Source: Nostocales cyanobacterium LEGE 12452 (GTDB taxonomy: Bacteria; Cyanobacteriota; Cyanobacteriia; Cyanobacteriales; Nostocaceae). Taken from it: a stretch of DNA of 33,760 nt. Position 1 is the stretch's first letter; every line of letters starts with the position of its first letter. Of the stretch, positions 30,501 through 33,760 are shown piece by piece. The position numbers and the translations under genes are program-made. The notes under the pieces are model-generated. The model had not been told where the DNA came from. It searched no databases and saw only the letters and a list, made by a program, of their open reading frames with translations. The stretch lies in NCBI GenBank assembly GCA_015206945.1, contig JADEXV010000066.1:1-33760 (forward strand), written 5' to 3'.

Positions 30501-31180
30501 CGCATCACTTTGATTGTATGGTACTCGATCTCGGTCTGCCCGATATGAGCGGGTTTGCCCTAATTGAGCAAATAAAACTTGAACCCAGGCTTTTGAAACT
30601 GCCGATAATTGTTTACACCGGTAAAGAACTCAGCCGACAAGAAGAAACCCAGCTGCGGGGACTAGCAGAAACAATTATTATTAAAAATGTGCGATCGCCA
30701 GAGCGGTTGTTAGACGAAACTGCCCTGTTTTTGCATCGAGTGCAAGCAAATTTGCCCACACCAAAGCGGCAAATGCTAGAGCAACTACATCAAACTGACC
30801 CGGTGCTGGCTAATCGGAAAATTTTGATTGTAGATGATGACCTCAGAAATATTTTTGCCCTAACCAGCTTTTTAGAAAGTTATCAAATGCAAGTGCTGTT
30901 TGCCGAAAACGGCAGAGATGGTATAGAGAGGCTGCAAACTAATCCTGAAATTAATATAGTTTTGATGGATATCATGATGCCAGAAATGGATGGTTACGAA
31001 ACCACCCGCGCCATCCGCCAGCAACAACAGTTTCGCTCACTACCAATCATTGCTTTAACTGCCAAAGCTATGCCAGGCGACAAGGAAAAGTGCATCGAAG
31101 CTGGAGCCTCTGACTACATCACCAAACCTGTAGATACTGAGCAACTGCTTTCACTACTCCGGGTTTGGTTGTATCGGTGA
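27557..31180 (+). CDS. Hybrid sensor histidine kinase (CHASE3-HAMP-GAF-HisKA-HATPase-three receivers)
   Basis: The 1207-residue protein is read as follows. A membrane helix (about 9-31) and a CHASE3-like extracytoplasmic helical domain (about 40-180; AETGQRGYIITGEKRYLEPY) come first. A second helix (about 188-207), HAMP (208-262), a GAF-like domain (275-425) and a coiled coil (430-525) follow. The HisKA domain has phosphorylated H537 (NMSHELRTPLN). The HATPase (about 640-755) carries NLLANAFKFTE, SDTGIGI and GGTGLGLSIS. Three receiver domains have phospho-acceptors D869, D991 and D1138 (IMLDIHMPEMDGW, MVLDLGLPDMSGF, VLMDIMMPEMDGY). It probably relays a signal from the periplasm through a multistep phosphorelay; no output regulator is adjacent and the signal is unknown. 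It converges with the Uma2 gene. Confidence 0.93.
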   Translation: MLNRLKIGTKIGVSFALSLATLTTIGLISYQSTNELIETSGKESHTYQVLSQLEDLNLQLTNAETGQRGYIITGEKRYLEPYNAAIQVLNQKVRELQRLTADNPNQQNRLDILQPLLTERMAVMKDVIELRQNQGLEASQKAVLTDQGKQLMDNIQKVLQAMKKEENALLKQRSEKAQAAGRQTLASIVYSIPFFSLLLALIGFTLTRHISVPLKQVSDLAEKMANGDLSVSLPDSDRQDEIGVLTRTFNQMIVNLRNTTQKNEEQNWLKSNLAEFTQMLQGQKNLESVSSLILSNLAPLVGASQGVFYVMDSINDQPVLKLLSGYAYKERKNLANQFRLGEGLVGQSALEKQIILLTEVPNDYIRISSGLGEAPPLNIIVLPILFEEQVNAVIELASFGSFSELHLTFLEQLSENLGVFLNNIASQLQTQQLLEESIALTEELQTQQEELQQSNQRLEEQAHELEESQFLVKQSNEELQQLNEELEEKAELLEVQNREVARKNQEVERARKSLEEKAEQLTLSSKYKSEFLANMSHELRTPLNSLLILARLLADNSLNNLTDKQVEYSRTIYSAGTDLLELINDILDLAKIESGTMSLDIEQIALADLETSLEQTFRQVAHNKELSFTIERDEKLPPTIYNDSKRLQQVLKNLLANAFKFTEQGGVKLQIFQVDNSTIAFAVSDTGIGILAEKQKVIFEAFQQADGTTSRKYGGTGLGLSISRELAQLLGGRIELLSQPGQGSTFTLYLPRQQEKHGQNITTPPLEPTTSIRTASTIKEVSLVENRPITVDISPSVKVLPSLPHDIPDDREIIQPGDRILLIIEDDDKFARILLDMARQQGFKTIVALQSKQGLALAEQFKPNAIMLDIHMPEMDGWTVLDRLKHKPDTRHIPVHILSVDERQQRGLQLGAITYLQKPVSPEALTQVLTEIKGFIERQVKNLLIVEDDPVQAQSIIELIGNGDVQSTAVGTGAEALSILRSHHFDCMVLDLGLPDMSGFALIEQIKLEPRLLKLPIIVYTGKELSRQEETQLRGLAETIIIKNVRSPERLLDETALFLHRVQANLPTPKRQMLEQLHQTDPVLANRKILIVDDDLRNIFALTSFLESYQMQVLFAENGRDGIERLQTNPEINIVLMDIMMPEMDGYETTRAIRQQQQFRSLPIIALTAKAMPGDKEKCIEAGASDYITKPVDTEQLLSLLRVWLYR

Positions 31181-31201
31181 GATTATAGAAAACTGCTGTA
31201 T

Positions 31202-31897
31202 TTATTCCCTCTTTCCCATATTTTCATTCAACTTTTGCATGAATTCTTGATGTTCAGTGGCAGCTAAACCTGCTTGTAAAACAGATAACACCGTTGCCAT
31301 TTCTCCAGAGAGTAAGGCAAGTACCGACAACCACAAGCCCGGAAACACCTGACTGCGAATAATTCCCTGCTCATCAGTTGGTAGCGAAACATACTCGTCC
31401 GCTTGCAGCCTAAACCAATCCAACTGATTATCTAATGTTCGCCAGACAATATACTCCTGTACTCCATTCCGTCGATAGGTGCGTTTTTTGTCATGTAAAT
31501 CGATGGCTGCACTGCTTGCTGCCACTTCTATCACCAGTTCGGGTGCGCCTTGGATATAATCATCCTCACTAATCAATGCCTGTCTGCCCGGAATGAATAG
31601 TACTGCGTCAGGCTGTGGTTCATTATCCGGATCTAAACGCACTGTGGGTTCAATTCCCAAAACAACGCCAGGGGTTGCAGTTTTATAGTTCCATAACCAC
31701 CCGATCAGGTCTCCATGTGGTTCTCCATGACTTTTAATTCTGAGTGGCGATGCCATGATATACACAACTCCCTCAACCAGTTCAGCTTTTCTTAAATGCG
31801 GCATTGCCTGATAGCGCCGCTCAAATTCGCAGCGAGATAAGCGATCGCCATTTTCCAAAGGTAAAACTGAAATCACTTTTTTAGGAGTTGCAACCAT
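31202..31897 (-). CDS. Uma2-family (DUF820) PD-(D/E)XK endonuclease-like protein
   Basis: About 231 residues from the ATG at 31897; a TTG at 31927 is the longer alternative. An SD-like agagga upstream supports the ATG. The blocks LSRCEFERRYQAMPHLRKAELVEGVVYIMASP, EPTVRLDPDNEPQPDAVLFI, GAPELVIEVAASSAAIDLHDKKRTYRRNGVQEYIVW are the signature of the Uma2 family, with PD (QPD) and the E-x-A strand plus a conserved K (DKK). The family is greatly expanded in cyanobacteria and assumed to be of nuclease origin, but its biological role is unknown. A short polar C-terminal tail (EHQEFMQKLNENMGKRE) is typical. It is not linked to other genes. Confidence 0.92.
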   Translation of the reverse strand: MVATPKKVISVLPLENGDRLSRCEFERRYQAMPHLRKAELVEGVVYIMASPLRIKSHGEPHGDLIGWLWNYKTATPGVVLGIEPTVRLDPDNEPQPDAVLFIPGRQALISEDDYIQGAPELVIEVAASSAAIDLHDKKRTYRRNGVQEYIVWRTLDNQLDWFRLQADEYVSLPTDEQGIIRSQVFPGLWLSVLALLSGEMATVLSVLQAGLAATEHQEFMQKLNENMGKRE

Positions 31898-32036
31898 CCT
31901 TTTGTCCTCTTTACCCAAATTGTCCAAACTGAATCAAAATATTCTAATTTGGCAGTGCTGCATCCATTTTACTACCGCATATCAAAAAGCTCTTTTGCAG
32001 CGATTATGGGTGCTTTCGCCCACAAGGGACATTAGT

Positions 32037-32232
32037 GAATGGCACTAAGATAAGGGCAAATCCATTATCCATAAGGCTTTTGGGTGTGGGGTGTGGCTGA
32101 GTGGGTGTAGTGAGGAAGAAGTTAATTAATGTCAGTACAAGTTTTCTACTTTTCTTAATTTTTTCCTACACCCGACACCCTACCCCCGACACTCTTTCCT
32201 GGCAAAGGTTTCATCTTTTCTTAGTGCCATTC
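32037..32232. mobile_element. MITE-like non-autonomous element, 196 bp, with 10-bp target duplication
   Basis: Terminal inverted repeats: gaatggcactaaga (32037-32050) and tcttagtgccattc (32219-32232), perfect over 14 bases and 17 of 18 overall. Directly outside both ends is the 10-base direct repeat ggacattagt (32027-32036 and 32233-32242), the expected target-site duplication. No gene lies inside. The interior has G-rich heptamers (gggtgtggggtgtgg, about 32090) and facing C-rich heptamers (cacccgacaccctaccccc, about 32169). Confidence 0.85.
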
Positions 32233-32267
32233 GGACATTAGTGTTGGCGTAATAACTAAAAGCAAAA

Positions 32268-32303
32268 GCCCACACTGACCGCTTGAACGGTTACAGTGTG
32301 GGC
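32268..32303 (-). terminator. Rho-independent terminator of prs
   Basis: Stem gcccacactg (32268-32277) pairs with cagtgtgggc (32294-32303), extended by acc/ggt across a two-base bulge with an 8-base loop. On the minus strand, the direction of prs, it is followed by TTTTGCTTTTA. It lies 29 bases after the prs stop codon. Confidence 0.9.
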
Positions 32304-32331
32304 AATTTACGCTAATAACACGAATAACAGT

Positions 32332-33348
32332 CTAGCGGAACATACTACTCACTGAAGTATCTTCATGAATTCGCCAGATAGTTTCTCCCAAAAGATTAGC
32401 TACTGACAGCACCACTAGTTGCGGAAAACGATTGTTTTCTGGTATGGGAATGGTATTGGTGACAATGACTTCCTCAAACAAGCCACTAGACAACCGCTCC
32501 ATTGCTGGTGGAGAGAATACCGCATGAGTTGCACAGGCATATACCTGACGCGCTCCTTCTTCACGCAGTAATCGCGCTCCTTCTGCGATTGTTCCCCCAG
32601 TGTCGATCATGTCATCTACTAATACTGCCGTTTTGCCTTTAACATCGCCAATGACATTTAACACTTCTGCGACATTATGGGCCTGACGACGTTTGTCAAT
32701 AATCGCCAGTGGAGCATCACCCAGTTTTTTCGCAAATGCCCTAGCTCGTGCTACACCACCAACATCGGGAGAAACAACTACCAAGTCTGGCAGCTGTTTG
32801 CTTGCTAGATAATCTAGTAATACTGGTGAACCATAAACATGGTCAAAGGGGATATCGAAATAGCCTTGAATCTGAGCCGAGTGTAAATCCATTGCTAGAA
32901 CGCGGTTGGCACCGGCTTCGGTGATCAAGTTCGCAACTAGCTTGGCGGTTATTGACTCTCGTCCTGCTGTTTTGCGATCGGCACGAGCATAGCCATAGTA
33001 GGGAATTACTGCCGTTACCTGTCGCGCAGAAGCTCGACGACAGGCGTCAACCATAATCAATAATTCCATCAAATGATCGTTGACGGGTTGACAACATGGC
33101 TGGATTAAATAGACATCACAACCCCGAATTGATTCTTGGATTTGAACGTAAAGTTCTCCATCCGCAAATCTTTTGCGAATCATTGGCCCCAAGTCCATGC
33201 CCAGATAACGAGCGACTTCTTGAGACAGTTGTAAATTGGCAGAGCCAGAAAACAGCCGCAGGCGATGATTATCGTTCAGTCCTGTTGCAGATGGTTGCAC
33301 TTTGAAAGTTGCAGAACTGAGCACAGCAGATCCTCTATGTGCATTCAT
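32332..33348 (-). CDS. prs: Ribose-phosphate pyrophosphokinase (PRPP synthetase)
   Basis: The 338-residue class I enzyme makes PRPP from ribose 5-phosphate and ATP for nucleotide, histidine and tryptophan synthesis. Visible blocks are LRLFSGSANLQLSQEVARYLG, the flexible-loop/ATP segment YYGYARADRKTAGRESITAKLVA, the metal-binding helix DLHSAQIQGYFDIP, DKRRQ (ribose-phosphate region) and the PRPP-binding loop VLVDDMIDTGGTI. An N-terminal extension of about 25 residues (MNAHRGSAVLSSATFK...) precedes the conserved core and is usual in cyanobacteria. Complete, monocistronic, followed by a strong terminator. Confidence 0.98.
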   Translation of the reverse strand: MNAHRGSAVLSSATFKVQPSATGLNDNHRLRLFSGSANLQLSQEVARYLGMDLGPMIRKRFADGELYVQIQESIRGCDVYLIQPCCQPVNDHLMELLIMVDACRRASARQVTAVIPYYGYARADRKTAGRESITAKLVANLITEAGANRVLAMDLHSAQIQGYFDIPFDHVYGSPVLLDYLASKQLPDLVVVSPDVGGVARARAFAKKLGDAPLAIIDKRRQAHNVAEVLNVIGDVKGKTAVLVDDMIDTGGTIAEGARLLREEGARQVYACATHAVFSPPAMERLSSGLFEEVIVTNTIPIPENNRFPQLVVLSVANLLGETIWRIHEDTSVSSMFR

Positions 33349-33735
33349 AGCAATATTATCATTAGAGATTTAATAGATTTAACCAAGAAATAGCCTAAAA
33401 AAACATCTGTAAGTTTTATTGAAGCTTCCATACAAAATTTAAACATTTTTGCATAAAATTATTATTCGCTAACTATCTAGTTTTCTTGGCAAACAAGCTA
33501 TTGATAGCTTAACTGACATCAAGTTAATGCACTAGGTCTATAGTTCAATTTTTTGGTTGAGGTAAATAACCTTAATCGCTTAAACATTATTAGTGTGGTA
33601 GGTTCTTCTAATTACCTCATTGATAGCTGATAGTAAAGCATTGACAACTAAAGAGTTTGTCCTCACACAGTATAGCACCTATCACTAAGTAGTCAAAGGG
33701 TAGCTTATTACTCTATGGCTTACGCATTAACAAAA
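33349..33735. other. Divergent intergenic region upstream of prs
   Basis: About 390 AT-rich bases containing the prs promoter. No RNA gene or clear regulatory site was recognised. Confidence 0.5.
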
Positions 33736-33760
33736 ATGACAATCATAACAAGCCCAGAAG
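33736..33760 (+). CDS. Possible start of a plus-strand gene cut by the window edge
   Basis: An ATG at 33736 (MTIITSPE) and another in frame at 33715 (MAYALTKM) open a frame that runs into the window edge. The stretch is too short to identify. No SD is seen. It is reported because the preceding region looks like a divergent promoter region and no other gene explains it. Confidence 0.25.

Noticed and set aside
1..33760. tRNA, rRNA and tmRNA genes
   Set aside because: No stretch with recognisable conserved RNA features was found by eye.

Overview
The window reads as a chromosomal segment of a heterocyst-type (Nostoc/Anabaena-like) cyanobacterium. The sequence shows many GCGATCGC (HIP1) octamers, heptanucleotide repeat arrays, GACGCGAT-ATCGCGTC palindromes, and cyanobacterial hallmark genes: a plant/cyanobacterial-type flavodiiron protein, a CoaR/CoaT cobalt system and DUF4912 domains. 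No tRNA, rRNA or complete CRISPR array was recognised. Family names come from reading motifs; no database search was possible.

Layout. 1-410: end of an unknown gene, a PsiE-like remnant and palindromic repeats. 415-3306: flavodiiron protein flv3 (-) and, divergently, a PLP enzyme of the D-cysteine desulfhydrase/ACC deaminase family. 3415-7028: an AT-rich DUF262/HNH-type gene, then a two-gene minus-strand unit of a PD-(D/E)XK nuclease-like protein and a cysteine desulfurase. 7138-9000: a PrxQ-type peroxiredoxin and an unusual photolyase split into two overlapping genes with the usual domain order reversed. 9001-9996: repeat-rich DNA with a small membrane protein. 9996-12902: clpS with a DUF2103 gene behind it, and an exported FAD-dependent oxidoreductase. 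12950-13386: palindromic repeats and a single CRISPR-repeat-like sequence. 13387-17349: a 1320-aa protein joining an exported phosphate-binding-type domain, a membrane helix, an acidic linker, four DUF4912 repeats and an Ig-like end. 17725-22683: the cobalt region, coaR and coaT. In Synechocystis these are adjacent and divergent; here an AAA ATPase plus a Toprim-like protein lie between them. 23053-23913: rsmI. 24106-25417: an intact IS4-family element with inverted repeats and a 6-bp direct repeat. 25623-26875: two stress-type genes. 27557-31180: a 1207-aa hybrid histidine kinase with three receiver domains. 31202-33348: a Uma2-type nuclease-like protein, a MITE-like element with a 10-bp target duplication, and prs with its terminator.

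Functional threads. Oxidative and light stress: flv3, PrxQ, photolyase, GlsB/YflT-type proteins. Metal homeostasis: CoaR should activate coaT from a perfect 13-bp-arm operator in front of coaT. Nuclease/defence-like genes are scattered: DUF262-HNH, the HsdR-N-like protein, the AAA/Toprim pair and Uma2. Repeats have repeatedly entered coding regions: the CoaT nucleotide-binding domain, the DUF2103 N-terminus and the photolyase 5' end.

The most interesting candidates are the split, permuted photolyase, whose four cysteines match the spacing of Fe-S photolyases as I remember it, and the AAA/Toprim pair lodged inside the coaR-coaT divergon.
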